A stretch of 64,000 bases of DNA from Aquimarina sp. MMG016. Its GTDB lineage: Bacteria > Bacteroidota > Bacteroidia > Flavobacteriales > Flavobacteriaceae. The first letter of the stretch is position 1. Each line of letters starts with the position of its first letter. The stretch lies in contig NZ_JAGJEA010000020.1 of assembly GCF_018100805.1 (NCBI RefSeq), positions 1-64,000 of the forward strand, in the 5' to 3' direction. The translations under genes were made by a program, and so were the position numbers. Shown here piece by piece: positions 51,693 to 62,057 of this stretch. The notes beneath the pieces were generated by a model. That model searched no databases. It was not told where the DNA came from and saw nothing but the letters and a program-made list of their open reading frames with translations.

Positions 51693-52223
51693 ATGAAAAG
51701 ATATCTTTTTTTAGTTGCACTTACATTTATATTATCTTGTAAATCCTCTAATAATTCACTCGCAAGTACTGAGACTAAACCAGAAATTGAAATTAACCAG
51801 GTTCTCTGCCCCACGGACGGTAATTGTAAGATACAATTACATTATAATTCTTCATTAATACTAAAAAAAGACACCATAGATAAATTATATCCTGTAATCG
51901 AAGACGGGAATCATATTGTTGTTGAGTATGCTTTCTCTAGAAAAGGTCCTGAAGGAACAGCTGATGGGGATTATTCTGAAACTATTTATTTCGAAATTGA
52001 TGAGAAAGTAGATGTCTTAAATCTTGAGGGTGATAAGTTAGCTGATGTAAATTTGATTTTTGGTAAAGAATGTTTTTGCAGAGATGAAGCAGGATATTAT
52101 AAAGTTAATGAAGGAAATTTGAGTTTTCAGAAGTCAAAAGATGAAATTTCTATTGATTTATCCTTTGAACTTAATGAAATCTCGCATAGAATTTCGAGAA
52201 TCAAAAAAACAGTAAAGCTATAA
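51693..52223 (+). CDS. Lipoprotein of unknown function
   Basis: A 176-residue lipoprotein (signal ending TFILSCKS). The mature domain is beta-rich, with two cysteine pairs (NQVLCPTDGNCKIQ and FGKECFCRDEAGYYKVNEG). No family recognised. It has its own terminator immediately after the stop. Confidence 0.75.
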   Translation: MKRYLFLVALTFILSCKSSNNSLASTETKPEIEINQVLCPTDGNCKIQLHYNSSLILKKDTIDKLYPVIEDGNHIVVEYAFSRKGPEGTADGDYSETIYFEIDEKVDVLNLEGDKLADVNLIFGKECFCRDEAGYYKVNEGNLSFQKSKDEISIDLSFELNEISHRISRIKKTVKL

Positions 52224-52227
52224 AAAC

Positions 52228-52254
52228 AAAAGAGGCATTGAAAATGCCTCTTTT
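52228..52254. terminator. Terminator between convergent genes
   Basis: AAAAGAGGCATT (52228-52239) pairs with AATGCCTCTTTT (52243-52254), 3-base loop. It serves the lipoprotein gene on the plus strand and probably also the convergent metalloprotease gene. Confidence 0.82.
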
Positions 52255-52283
52255 TAATATATCTTCAATAGGTTATTCTATGC

Positions 52284-55200
52284 CTATTGTTGTATAAATT
52301 GAATAGATCTTGATTTACCTCCACCAAGATTAAGTTTTAGAATATAAACTCCATTAGGTAATTCTGCTGTACTAATTTCCTTTTTGTCTAGATCACCTTT
52401 TAATAAAGTTTGTCCTAACATATTTACTATATTATAAGTAGTTTTTTCTTTAGCAGCAAAAACATTTAGAACTCTACCAGGACCTACTGGATTAGGGTAA
52501 GCTAAAATCTCTATTGGATCTGTAGTTACTTTATTATCAATAGTCGAAGCTCTAACACTATCACCTATGGTGAAAGTAGTGGATTCAAAACTTCCAAACG
52601 ATGCTCCAGAAGCTAATGTTGTTCCTTCTAGGGTTAATGAATAAGATCCATTACCATATGCGCAACAAAGACCATCGCCATAACTATCATTTATTGTCAG
52701 TGTATATGTTCCTGGATCTAAACATTCTATAAAAGTTAAAGTGGAACCATCAGGTTGTGATGGATATGTTCCTCCAGACGCAATAACCTGATTATTGCTA
52801 TCAGTAATTTGCCAGCTCGTTTCTTGTGGATAATCGTCAAAATTAATAGTTAGTGTAACATTCTTACAATTATCAGGTGCTCCACCAGCGGTCAATTCTA
52901 CATCATCAATTGCCATATCACCTCTCCAAGTGGTACCAGTAATACCATTAAATCGGAATTGAACACTAGATCCAATGTATTGGCTTAAATCAACATCTAC
53001 AGATTGCCAAGCATTTCCTTGATTGCCTGATTTTGACCAGATAACATCCCAGCTGTTACCATTATTATTACTTGCCTCTAATGCTAAACTCCCCATATTC
53101 GAAGCTCCATACATATGGTATTGAAAAGAGAATTTAGCCGCTGTAAGCGTAGTTAAATCAAAACAAGGAGAATTCAATATAGCTCTTTTTGAAGAATAAT
53201 TAGGAGCTGAAGACTCCATATAAACATAATATGTTCCTTTGGCAGCAGCAGAAGGTCCTGTATTTCTTGATGGGGTACCATTAGCATCTACAGTCCAGTT
53301 AAAATCATCTCCTACAGCTTGATTCCACTGTCCTAAAGTGTTCTCAAAACTTTCTTCATAAGGAAAAGACGATACTCCGTTTACACCACAATCACCTGTT
53401 GGTTGCGGAAGTGTAGTTATATTTACCACATTACTAGCACTAGATTCATTACCAGCAGCATCTTTTGCTTTTATACTAAAACTATACGCAGTTTCAGGAG
53501 ATAGACCGGTTACCTGGAAAGAAGTTCCGGTAACTGTTGCAATCACCGTATTTTCTTGGTACACATCATATCCTATAACGCCTATATTATCTGTAGAAGG
53601 GTTCCAACTTAAGTTAACTGTTGTTTGTGTGATATTAGAAGTCGTAAGTGCTGTTGGAGCAGTTGGTGCTTCAGTATCTGTTGGAGCAAGTGTAGTTACA
53701 TTTACTATATTACTTGCATTAGATTCATTGCCAGCAGCATCTTTTGCTTTAATGCTAAAGCTATACGTAGTATCTGCAGATAACCCGGTTACCTGAAAAG
53801 AAGTTCCGGCTACTGTAGTGATCACAGTATTTCCTTGATATACATCATATCCTGTTACACCTATATTGTCGGTTGAAGCATTCCAATTTAAATCAACTGT
53901 AGTTTGGGTGATATTAGAAGCAGCTAATCCGGTTGGAGTTGTTGGAGCCTGAGTATCTGGTTGCGGAAGTGTTGTAATATTGACCACATTACTAGAACTA
54001 GATTCATTACCGGCAGCATCTTTAGCTTTTATCCTAAAACTATATGCAGTATCAGCAGATAATCCGGTTACTTGAAAAGAAGTTCCTGCAACTGTAGTGA
54101 TTATAGTATTTCCTTGATATACATCGTATCCAGCAATTCCAACATTATCGGTTGAAGCATTCCAATTTAAACTTACCGTTGTTTGTGTGATATTAGAAGC
54201 TGTTAATCCTGTAGGAGTTGATGGAGCTTGAGTATCTCCACCAGTACCAGGAGTAATTTCGAAGTTACTGTTAGAAATATCGTAGAAAATATGCCCTGAA
54301 CCTCTAACCATGATTCTATTACGAGTTCCTACCGCATTGGGTACAGTGATACTCTGAGAACCATCATTAGGTACTGAAGATATAATTGTAGTAGTATAAG
54401 TGTTACCACCATCTGTAGATAATAAGATATCCACATTGTCAGCATTAATACCGTTTCCTGTTGTTCCGGCAACATCCCAAGTAACAATTTGTGTAGAGCC
54501 CACAGACCAACTTACATTAGTGTTAGGTGAGTTAACCACAAAAGGTCCGGCTGCACCAGCAATCGTAATTCTTGCATTATCACTATCCGTACTTCCTCCA
54601 CCTAATACATTATCTCTTACAGTTAATCTAAAATTCATTGTCCTGCTCACAGAAGGAACAACTTCCCAAGTAGAAGATGTTTGTCCAGAAATGACTGTTG
54701 CTAATGCAGGCATATATCTATCAGGAGAAGTAGTAGGAGTTAATGATCTAAACGCAGGGCCATTTGTAGAAGTAGCAGATGGAGGCATAGTGGCTGGTTG
54801 CGAATCCATCTGTTCCCAACAATAAGTAAGAACATTTCCTGAATTAGGATCAGATGCGTTACCTTTTAAAATAAAAGGTGTAGATGCCGGAATGGTATAA
54901 TCTTGTCCAGCATTAGCAGTTGGAGCAGTATTGTTAGTATTACTTTGTGATCCACAAGTACTATTTCCTTGTGATACGTTTTGCCACATTTCTTGAATGC
55001 TTATTGCATGAAAATACGCATCACTATTATTCTGAACGTTTGGAGAACAGATACCTGCATATCCCATAATTGTAGAAGCACTTCCTGGCTCTACAGATGC
55101 ACTAGATCTTTGACAGCTATTGTTTTGAGTATGATTACCTCCAAATTGATGTCCCATTTCGTGAGCCACATAGTCTACATCATAACTATCTCCGATTGGT

Positions 55201-56210
55201 CTTCTACTACCAGTAATACCTCTGGCTTTAGATCTTGTACAAGGAGATCTAAGCTGCGCCAATCCACCACCACCAGTGCTAAAAGCGTGACCTATATCAT
55301 AATTATTAAATCCAATAAAATTATCACAAACCGTTTGACTTTCATTGATTAATGAACCTGCACTATTATTGCTTAAGTTATCCGTATTGGAGTCTAAAAA
55401 GATAATATCATCATTGTTATTTACAAGAATCATAGTCACAGATAAATCTCTTTCGAAAATACCATTTACTCTAGTCATCGTAGTATTAATGGCAGAAAGT
55501 ACAGCCGCTTTTTTTACTTGATCGGATGCACCTGAGCTAATTCCTTGATTACTTATATGAAATTGAGAATACTCTCCTGTACAGGCAACAGCTAGTCTGA
55601 AAGTTCTTAGTTTGCCGTCATTAGCGTTTTTTGCTGTGGTAAGTATTTTATTAGTAATATCTGATGAAAAATTATCTTCTACCAAGCATTCAAAGTTATC
55701 TGGGCTAGATGGCAGATCTGATTTTGCATAGCAAATATAACTCCTCTTGTCCTTAGTGTATGGGTCAATAAATATAGTGCCATGTTTTCCTGAAGAAATC
55801 ATAGCATGTAAACCAACATTAGAAAAACTAAATCTTACTCTAGCAGTTGGATCATCAATCCCTTGACCTACGTAAGATTTTATGTCAGGAAATTTTTTTG
55901 CAAGACCATCTTCAAATATAGAAGCTTCCAGGATTTTGAATTTTTGAAGCTCTCCATTCACCGTTGGAAGATTAATGATAACTCCTGAATTTTTTTGTTG
56001 TGTTCTAGAAGGTGTATTACCTAGAATAGATTTTAACTGCTCGGTGTTTAGGTTAAATAGTTGATAATTGTTTGGTGTAGTTTTTCTAAGCTCTTTGGTT
56101 TTGGTTTGAGTTTTGGCTTGTGAAACAGGAGTCCACATCTGGGCATTTGCACCAATACTGAATGTTAAAAATGTGAGCATCAGTATTTTATTAAAAATAT
56201 TTTCTTTCAT
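52284..56210 (-). CDS. Reprolysin-type metalloprotease with FnIII repeats and T9SS type A sorting domain
   Basis: A 1308-residue secreted protease. It has a signal peptide (ending ANAQ), a propeptide to about 190, and a reprolysin-like zinc metalloprotease domain with HEMGHQFGGNH at about 350. A PKD/Ig-like region follows (ITIAGAAGPFVVNSPNTNVSWS). Three fibronectin type III repeats come next, at about 658-940, then a MAM/jelly-roll-like domain with ITGTTWRGDMAIDDVELT near 1115. A type A sorting domain is at the end (ILAYPNPVGPGRVLNVF, GVYILKLNL). It would be exported through the type IX system and cut at the C-terminus. No neighbouring gene suggests a partner. Confidence 0.93.
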   Translation of the reverse strand: MKENIFNKILMLTFLTFSIGANAQMWTPVSQAKTQTKTKELRKTTPNNYQLFNLNTEQLKSILGNTPSRTQQKNSGVIINLPTVNGELQKFKILEASIFEDGLAKKFPDIKSYVGQGIDDPTARVRFSFSNVGLHAMISSGKHGTIFIDPYTKDKRSYICYAKSDLPSSPDNFECLVEDNFSSDITNKILTTAKNANDGKLRTFRLAVACTGEYSQFHISNQGISSGASDQVKKAAVLSAINTTMTRVNGIFERDLSVTMILVNNNDDIIFLDSNTDNLSNNSAGSLINESQTVCDNFIGFNNYDIGHAFSTGGGGLAQLRSPCTRSKARGITGSRRPIGDSYDVDYVAHEMGHQFGGNHTQNNSCQRSSASVEPGSASTIMGYAGICSPNVQNNSDAYFHAISIQEMWQNVSQGNSTCGSQSNTNNTAPTANAGQDYTIPASTPFILKGNASDPNSGNVLTYCWEQMDSQPATMPPSATSTNGPAFRSLTPTTSPDRYMPALATVISGQTSSTWEVVPSVSRTMNFRLTVRDNVLGGGSTDSDNARITIAGAAGPFVVNSPNTNVSWSVGSTQIVTWDVAGTTGNGINADNVDILLSTDGGNTYTTTIISSVPNDGSQSITVPNAVGTRNRIMVRGSGHIFYDISNSNFEITPGTGGDTQAPSTPTGLTASNITQTTVSLNWNASTDNVGIAGYDVYQGNTIITTVAGTSFQVTGLSADTAYSFRIKAKDAAGNESSSSNVVNITTLPQPDTQAPTTPTGLAASNITQTTVDLNWNASTDNIGVTGYDVYQGNTVITTVAGTSFQVTGLSADTTYSFSIKAKDAAGNESNASNIVNVTTLAPTDTEAPTAPTALTTSNITQTTVNLSWNPSTDNIGVIGYDVYQENTVIATVTGTSFQVTGLSPETAYSFSIKAKDAAGNESSASNVVNITTLPQPTGDCGVNGVSSFPYEESFENTLGQWNQAVGDDFNWTVDANGTPSRNTGPSAAAKGTYYVYMESSAPNYSSKRAILNSPCFDLTTLTAAKFSFQYHMYGASNMGSLALEASNNNGNSWDVIWSKSGNQGNAWQSVDVDLSQYIGSSVQFRFNGITGTTWRGDMAIDDVELTAGGAPDNCKNVTLTINFDDYPQETSWQITDSNNQVIASGGTYPSQPDGSTLTFIECLDPGTYTLTINDSYGDGLCCAYGNGSYSLTLEGTTLASGASFGSFESTTFTIGDSVRASTIDNKVTTDPIEILAYPNPVGPGRVLNVFAAKEKTTYNIVNMLGQTLLKGDLDKKEISTAELPNGVYILKLNLGGGKSRSIQFIQQ
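53394..54238 (-). repeat. Three tandem FnIII-encoding repeats, about 92 codons each
   Basis: The units begin at about 54238, 53959 and 53683 and share nearly the same protein sequence (ITQTTV.LNWN.STDN, GTSFQVTGLS, KAKDAAGNES) and much of their DNA. They look like recent internal duplications and could recombine. Confidence 0.75.
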
Positions 56211-56621
56211 AGTTGAGTTTGTTTTTGTGTGTTAGTAAATTTATACCATAACCACTACAACTCTAATTAATGAGTTTTAGTGTTTATGAAATTATGTTTA
56301 ACACATTGACTTAAAATTGTTTATGAAATACTAAATAAATGTTAAAAACGCTTTATTCAATAAACGACTTGTGTGGATTTCTATTGTATTCAAAAAAGCC
56401 TTTGGAAAGACAATGAAATATTATAGGTTTACTTATTTTGTTAAAAAATGTTGGGGTTTAATAACGACTACATCCTACTTTATGTATAAAGTTTTAGAAA
56501 GGTTATCGTATCGTCAGGAAAAAAGCTAAAAAAAACCACAAGATATAAATACCTCAGGTTTTTTTTGATATGTATATCTGTTCTTTTACCGGATGGTAAG
56601 AATTGAAAAGCGCTCTTACTT
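56211..56621. other. Gene-free stretch
   Basis: About 410 AT-rich bases between the metalloprotease start and the end of the upstream lipoprotein gene, which lie on the same strand. Apart from the terminator-like hairpin at 56530-56566 no feature was found. Confidence 0.55.
56530..56566 (-). terminator. Possible terminator of the 56622-59090 gene
   Basis: AAAAAACC (56530-56537) faces GGTTTTTTTT (56557-56566) over a 19-base loop. The stem is A/T-dominated with two G-C pairs, so it is weak. Confidence 0.4.
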
Positions 56622-59090
56622 TTAGTTTATCTGATAAATCAGAATACCGTTGTCTTCTCCCTTCACTACAAACTCTAAGTTAGGGTCTTTATCCATATTA
56701 CCTAGACTCATTGCAGAATTACCATATACTGGAAAATTAGGAAACAGTTCAGCATTACTATCATATAGATATACTTTTTTGCTCTGGATATCGGTAATTG
56801 AAATATAGATTTTGTTCTTGATGTAGAACAATTTTGGTTCAGTATAGACTCCAAAATCCAGTTCCAGAGTTCTTCCTTTAATCGTTAATTTGTTCTCAGA
56901 TAGAGTAACCAAGGTTTTATTAGTTGCTACAATACCACTATTTTCTCCAAGGTTTAGATTTTGAATTGCTGAGGTTCCATCTTCTTTAATTTGAATTAGA
57001 TCACCTTCTTTAGTAATGGAAGTAAATTTATCTTGGTATTGATACCATTGATTTTTAGAAAAACTAACCTTGTCCTTTACATTTACACGAGTTCTACCTA
57101 ATCTGTCAAGAATATTTAGCTTCCCATTTTCTTCAGAAAGAAGGATGTAATCTTTTGTTCCAATACGAATATGTTTTGGTGTGTCTATTAAATTAGTTTC
57201 AGTCCCAGAAAAGCCAAATCCTGTTACGATTTCACCTTCTGCACTAAACATTTTTACCTCGTTAGCTTGAGTGATCAGTATACGGTAACGCTTATTTTTG
57301 TCATAGTCAAATAAAGAAAGTGGTTGAGTAATCGTTTTTTCAAACTTTTTGGGATATGGACTTACATTTTTCCCATCACGATCTAATAAATAGAGCGTAT
57401 TCGCTGTAGAAAAAAGTAGTTGATATCGACCGTTTTTATAAATATCTATTTGCTTAATATCTCCAAGGATTGCACCGTCAATCTGTTTTTTCCAGAATAT
57501 AGTTCCTTTATCAGAAATTAGATACAGATTATTTTCTATATCCTGGATGGCAACATCCATGCCTTTGGTTCTATGATTTTTCACCAAAATAGGATTGTTA
57601 AGAATCTTATTTTCTAACGTGGTAGATGCAGTTTGTGTTACAGAGGTTGCAGCGCCTTTTTCAACGCTTTTTTGGAAAGCTCCATGGATATGTGCAAAAT
57701 CGTTTTCTTTTATAAATTGCAGTATAGCGGTTTGATATCCTTTGTGGTTTAATTCATCCCATTGTTTTTTGTATTCTTCTTTAGCATTTTCAGATATATA
57801 ATCTTTAATGTTTTTAATATCACCAACAAGTAAAATCGAAGCTTCATCAGATAGTTTCTCTGTAGTCTTTTTATAATAACTTTGTTCGTGGAGTACCGTT
57901 TTGTTTAGAATATTTGCAATAATGGTTTGCAATGTTTTTTTTGAAGAGCCAAATATGATAAACTCTCCATAAGCTATATAGTATTTAGTGTCAAAATTCT
58001 TTATTAAAGGATTTAAAACACCTGAAAAAGTAATTGGGTAATCGTAACTATATATAGGAATATCCCTATAGGTGCTGGATTTTTGCCCTCCTAAACTCTC
58101 TTCAATGGTTTGAGGATCTATAGTGGTTAAGGTAAATACATTTTCATCTTCGAGAAAAATCATACCTATCTCAGAAGTTCCTGATAGCACTTCATCTAGA
58201 TCGTTGGGTATATCACTAATGTCTCTTTCCTGAGCTAAAGCCAGATTTCTTTTTAAAATTTCGAAATCATCATATGTATAAGAAGCAAAACCTTTGGCGG
58301 TAATAGGAGTGATTCTTGCAATTCTGTTTTCTTGAGGGATGGTATTATCAAAAATCCCAATTCTACTAGATAATGAATCTTTTTCCATAGCTATACCGTC
58401 CAGGAAAATTGCATTTTGTTCTATAGTAGCGTCTACAGAAGCCCAACCACTAAAATTTGATACACTTTTTAATTCGATCTCTGGAAAGAAAGAGTCATGA
58501 ATGTTCTTAAGCTTTTTTCCATTAATTAAAACCGAAAATGCATTATCTATCCCAGATACTTCATATGCTTTTTCGAGATCTTTGCTTATTGGTAAAGCAT
58601 TTTCTTGTTGGCGGATTGCATTTTCGATCAGCAATTGAGAAGAAGAGGCGATCAAAATACTATCCTGTCTAGTGGCAAAAATAGTGCTGTTATTAGAAGT
58701 TATTTTATGGATGACCTTTTCTGAATAGTTAATGGTTTCAATTTTTTTCTGTCCAAGAGAGTCTTTTTTAATAAGATTTGGATCATATTTAGAGATATAT
58801 GTATATTCAAAATCATTCTTGCCTATAGGTGAAAAACATAATAAACTATTGGTCTTATTAGTTTCTTCGAGAATAGTAAGGTCTTTAAAATAACTGAATA
58901 ACTCAATCTGATTATTGTTTTTCACAAAGTTGTTATCACGTAGTTTATTTTTGGTTTGTTCCAGATCGTTAATTTTAATAACTATCTGCGCATTCTTGGG
59001 TATATAATCTAGGAGAGAGCTGGATTTTTTGGTTGAGGTATTACAGGCTAGAAAAATGGTGGATAGTAGAACTACGACTATTTTTTTCAT
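56622..59090 (-). CDS. Large lipoprotein, DUF3352-like with beta-propeller-like C-half
   Basis: An 822-residue lipoprotein from the ATG at 59090, the start of a good lipoprotein signal (MKKIVVVLLSTIFLACNTS). The N-terminal half reads LLDYIPKNAQIVIKINDLEQTKNKL, typical of DUF3352-type flavobacterial proteins. The C-terminal half contains repeated short beta units (LYLLDRDGKNVSPYPKKFEKT, IRIGTKDYILLSEENGKLNILDRLGRTR), suggesting a beta-propeller. The function is unknown. The gene is next to rnhB on the same strand. Confidence 0.75.
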   Translation of the reverse strand: MKKIVVVLLSTIFLACNTSTKKSSSLLDYIPKNAQIVIKINDLEQTKNKLRDNNFVKNNNQIELFSYFKDLTILEETNKTNSLLCFSPIGKNDFEYTYISKYDPNLIKKDSLGQKKIETINYSEKVIHKITSNNSTIFATRQDSILIASSSQLLIENAIRQQENALPISKDLEKAYEVSGIDNAFSVLINGKKLKNIHDSFFPEIELKSVSNFSGWASVDATIEQNAIFLDGIAMEKDSLSSRIGIFDNTIPQENRIARITPITAKGFASYTYDDFEILKRNLALAQERDISDIPNDLDEVLSGTSEIGMIFLEDENVFTLTTIDPQTIEESLGGQKSSTYRDIPIYSYDYPITFSGVLNPLIKNFDTKYYIAYGEFIIFGSSKKTLQTIIANILNKTVLHEQSYYKKTTEKLSDEASILLVGDIKNIKDYISENAKEEYKKQWDELNHKGYQTAILQFIKENDFAHIHGAFQKSVEKGAATSVTQTASTTLENKILNNPILVKNHRTKGMDVAIQDIENNLYLISDKGTIFWKKQIDGAILGDIKQIDIYKNGRYQLLFSTANTLYLLDRDGKNVSPYPKKFEKTITQPLSLFDYDKNKRYRILITQANEVKMFSAEGEIVTGFGFSGTETNLIDTPKHIRIGTKDYILLSEENGKLNILDRLGRTRVNVKDKVSFSKNQWYQYQDKFTSITKEGDLIQIKEDGTSAIQNLNLGENSGIVATNKTLVTLSENKLTIKGRTLELDFGVYTEPKLFYIKNKIYISITDIQSKKVYLYDSNAELFPNFPVYGNSAMSLGNMDKDPNLEFVVKGEDNGILIYQIN

Positions 59091-59172
59091 TTTGCAGTTA
59101 ATTTGTTTTCCTTTTAGATGATCAGTATTGGTGTTTTTTATCAAAAACGCAATCTACACGGATCAAAGATAA

Positions 59173-59775
59173 TTATTTAAAATCCAGTGCCAATTGTTCA
59201 GGTAATAATCTAAAGCTTTTTCTGTGGTATTTAGTAATACCGTACTTTCTTATGGCATTTCGATGCTCTGCTGTTGGATATCCTTTGTTTTTTTTCCAAT
59301 TATACATTGGGAATTCTTCATGGATTTTTTCCATAAACTCATCCCGATATGTTTTCGCCAATACAGAAGCGGCAGCAATATTTAGAAATTTACCATCGCC
59401 TTTTATAACGCAGGTATGTGGTATATTATGATATGGTTTGAATTTATTTCCATCCACAATAATATGTTCTGGTTGTGGTGTTAGTTTTTCAATAGATCTT
59501 TGCATAGCTAATATAGAAGCGTTTAGAATATTGATCTCATCAATTTCTTCCATAAAGATATGTGTAACACTATAGGTGATAGAACAGTCTTCTAATAGTG
59601 GTCTTAATCTTCTGCGTTTAGCTTCGCTAAGTTGCTTAGAGTCGTTTAAGACTTCATTACTGAAATCATCAGGTAGGATTATAGCTGCCGCCGTGACAGG
59701 GCCGGCAAGACAGCCTCGACCGGCTTCGTCCGTGCCACATTCTATATGATTAGGATTTAATTTTAATGCTAGCAT
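59173..59775 (-). CDS. rnhB: Ribonuclease HII
   Basis: Removes ribonucleotides from RNA-DNA hybrids. The 200-residue protein from the ATG at 59775 contains GTDEAGRGCLAGPV with the DEAGRG active-site motif, LNDSKQLSE, IIVDGNKF and AASVLAKTYRDEFM with the distal Asp. Extra codons upstream to 59814 would add a hydrophobic segment and are not expected. Confidence 0.95.
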   Translation of the reverse strand: MLALKLNPNHIECGTDEAGRGCLAGPVTAAAIILPDDFSNEVLNDSKQLSEAKRRRLRPLLEDCSITYSVTHIFMEEIDEINILNASILAMQRSIEKLTPQPEHIIVDGNKFKPYHNIPHTCVIKGDGKFLNIAAASVLAKTYRDEFMEKIHEEFPMYNWKKNKGYPTAEHRNAIRKYGITKYHRKSFRLLPEQLALDFK

Positions 59776-59911
59776 GGTGCTAATATACAGTATGAACATA
59801 ATATCAAAAAACAATTTTTAAAAATCGACAAAAACGTCATTTTGTAAACAAGCAATTTGTATCATTTACTTTCGTTAAAAAAGTATATTTTTGCCACAGT
59901 TTAACATTCAA

Positions 59912-61969
59912 ATGAAAAAACGCATACTATTTATTATAACACTTTTGGTAACCTTTACCTCGGTGGCTCAGACAAGAGATCAGGAAGAACTAGAAGGAGG
60001 AACGTTAACCAAAAGAGGCGATCAATTAAATAACCGATCTTTACGAGGTGCTAGTTCTGCAGACCAAAAAAAGAAGCCGCCAGTTACAGATTATAAAATT
60101 ATTAATTTTAAGAGAGATACAACCTATGTAGATACTACATTGACTATACAGAGAGATTATAATTTTAACTATCTCAGAAAAGATGATTTTGGGTTACAAC
60201 CTCTTAATAACGTTGGGCAAGCGTATAACAGTCTGGTTAAGGTAGAAGAATATGATCATTTGTTGCCGCTTTTTGGGGCAAGATCACGTCATTTCAATTT
60301 TATGGAAACTGAGGATATTAACTATTATGAAGTTCCGACTCCGTTAACTGAATTATATTTTAAAACTACTTTCGAACAAGGTCAGCAATTAGATGCTTTT
60401 TTTACTGTAAATACTTCACCTAGACTTAATCTTTCAGTAGCTTATAAAGGAGTTAGGTCTTTAGGTAAATATCAACATGCACTTACAAGTAGCGGAAACT
60501 TTAGAACAACTGCTAATTATAAAACAAAAAATGACAGGTATTTTCTAAGAACGCATTTTGTATCTCAGGATTTGACAAATGAGGAAAATGGGGGGTTGTC
60601 TTTTGAACCACAAGGTGGAAGTGAAACATCAGGAATAGAAGAGTATCTTGGTTTGGGAGCTCTGGGAACAAATGAACAACGAAGACGTTTTGCAGATAGA
60701 GCAACAATTACGGTAAATTTTGAAGATGCTGAAAGTGTTCTTAAAGGGAAAAGGTTTTATCTGGATCATAAATATGCACTAATTAAGAAAAATGATAGTT
60801 CTTCAACAGACTTATATATTGATCATATTTTGGATATTACGGATAAATCTTTTCAGTATGATCAAGCTGCTGTTGCACCTGATAATCTGTTAGGAGAATC
60901 ATATGTAACTGAAGCAGCACTTAGGCATAAAGTAGCTTTAGAAGATTTTACTAATGAAATAGGTATTGGCTTTTCGAATAAATGGTTAGGAGATCTCAAA
61001 ATTTTTGGAGGATATACAGATTATAATTATGGATATGATTCTGTTTTGACACAAGGACAAGGTGATAGCCAAACTGAAATCACTAATCGCCTCAAAGGAA
61101 ATGTAGTATCAATAGGAGGGGAGTATGAAAAGTATTACAAAGGTTTTCAGCTTTTTGCTAACGGAAAAAGTATTGTTTCATCTGATGATTTTGATGGTAA
61201 TTATTTTAATGCAGGAGCAGGATATGAGTTTAATAAGAAATATGGAGGAAGCGTAGCTATAAGTTCTAGTTCCGTAGCACCAAACTATAATTTTTTACTA
61301 CATCAAAGTGATTATATAAACTATAATTGGAAAAACGATTTCTCCAATACTGAAACACAAAAAATACAATTGAATCTTAAGGCTAAAAAAATAGCAAGTA
61401 TAGAAGCAAGTTATTCTACAATTGATAATTATACTTATTTTACTAAAACTGCGGATTCAGCAACTGTTGCAAGACAACATGACGGAAATGTAAAATTGCT
61501 AAAAGTAAAGTTAAATCAGGCAATTAAATTTGGTTGGTTAGGTATCGATAATACAATAATGTATCAAAATGTATCTGAAGGAGATAATGTATATAGAGTT
61601 CCGCAGATCGTAACACGTAATAGCTTGTACTACGAAGACCGTTGGTTCAAAAAAGCACTGTTTTTGCAAACTGGGGTTACTTTTAAGTACTATTCGGAAT
61701 ATGATGCAGATGGTTATGATCCTGTATTAGCGGAGTTTTACGTGCAAAGCGATGAAGAAATTGCATTTTTTGAAGCTAACAATCATACTTTTGGGGGCTT
61801 TCCTCAATTCGATATTTTTTTTAATGCAAAAATCAGGCAAACCCGTATTTACTTTAAAGTCGAAAATTTTGGAGAAGCATTTAGCCAGAACAAAGAATTC
61901 TCAGCTCCGGGATATGCACCACGTGATGCCGTGATTCGTTTTGGGTTGGTTTGGAATTTCTTTTTATAG
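59912..61969 (+). CDS. Putative porin (Porin_10-like outer-membrane barrel)
   Basis: A 685-residue outer-membrane protein from the ATG at 59912 (signal FIITLLVTFTSVAQ). The mature N-terminus is a polar linker (KRGDQLNNRSLRG, KKKPPVTDYKIINFKRD), then long amphipathic strands to a C-terminal aromatic strand (RFGLVWNFFL). This matches the Porin_10/putative-porin family of Bacteroidetes. A TATTTTTG -7-like element lies at 59886-59893, 18 bases before the ATG. A substrate cannot be told. Confidence 0.85.
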   Translation: MKKRILFIITLLVTFTSVAQTRDQEELEGGTLTKRGDQLNNRSLRGASSADQKKKPPVTDYKIINFKRDTTYVDTTLTIQRDYNFNYLRKDDFGLQPLNNVGQAYNSLVKVEEYDHLLPLFGARSRHFNFMETEDINYYEVPTPLTELYFKTTFEQGQQLDAFFTVNTSPRLNLSVAYKGVRSLGKYQHALTSSGNFRTTANYKTKNDRYFLRTHFVSQDLTNEENGGLSFEPQGGSETSGIEEYLGLGALGTNEQRRRFADRATITVNFEDAESVLKGKRFYLDHKYALIKKNDSSSTDLYIDHILDITDKSFQYDQAAVAPDNLLGESYVTEAALRHKVALEDFTNEIGIGFSNKWLGDLKIFGGYTDYNYGYDSVLTQGQGDSQTEITNRLKGNVVSIGGEYEKYYKGFQLFANGKSIVSSDDFDGNYFNAGAGYEFNKKYGGSVAISSSSVAPNYNFLLHQSDYINYNWKNDFSNTETQKIQLNLKAKKIASIEASYSTIDNYTYFTKTADSATVARQHDGNVKLLKVKLNQAIKFGWLGIDNTIMYQNVSEGDNVYRVPQIVTRNSLYYEDRWFKKALFLQTGVTFKYYSEYDADGYDPVLAEFYVQSDEEIAFFEANNHTFGGFPQFDIFFNAKIRQTRIYFKVENFGEAFSQNKEFSAPGYAPRDAVIRFGLVWNFFL

Positions 61970-62057
61970 AGGGCATTACTGTTTTACTTTCCATATATAT
62001 TACTTTTCAACATTTACTTGTACCTTTGGTAATCTCACAGCTTCATTATGAAAACCA

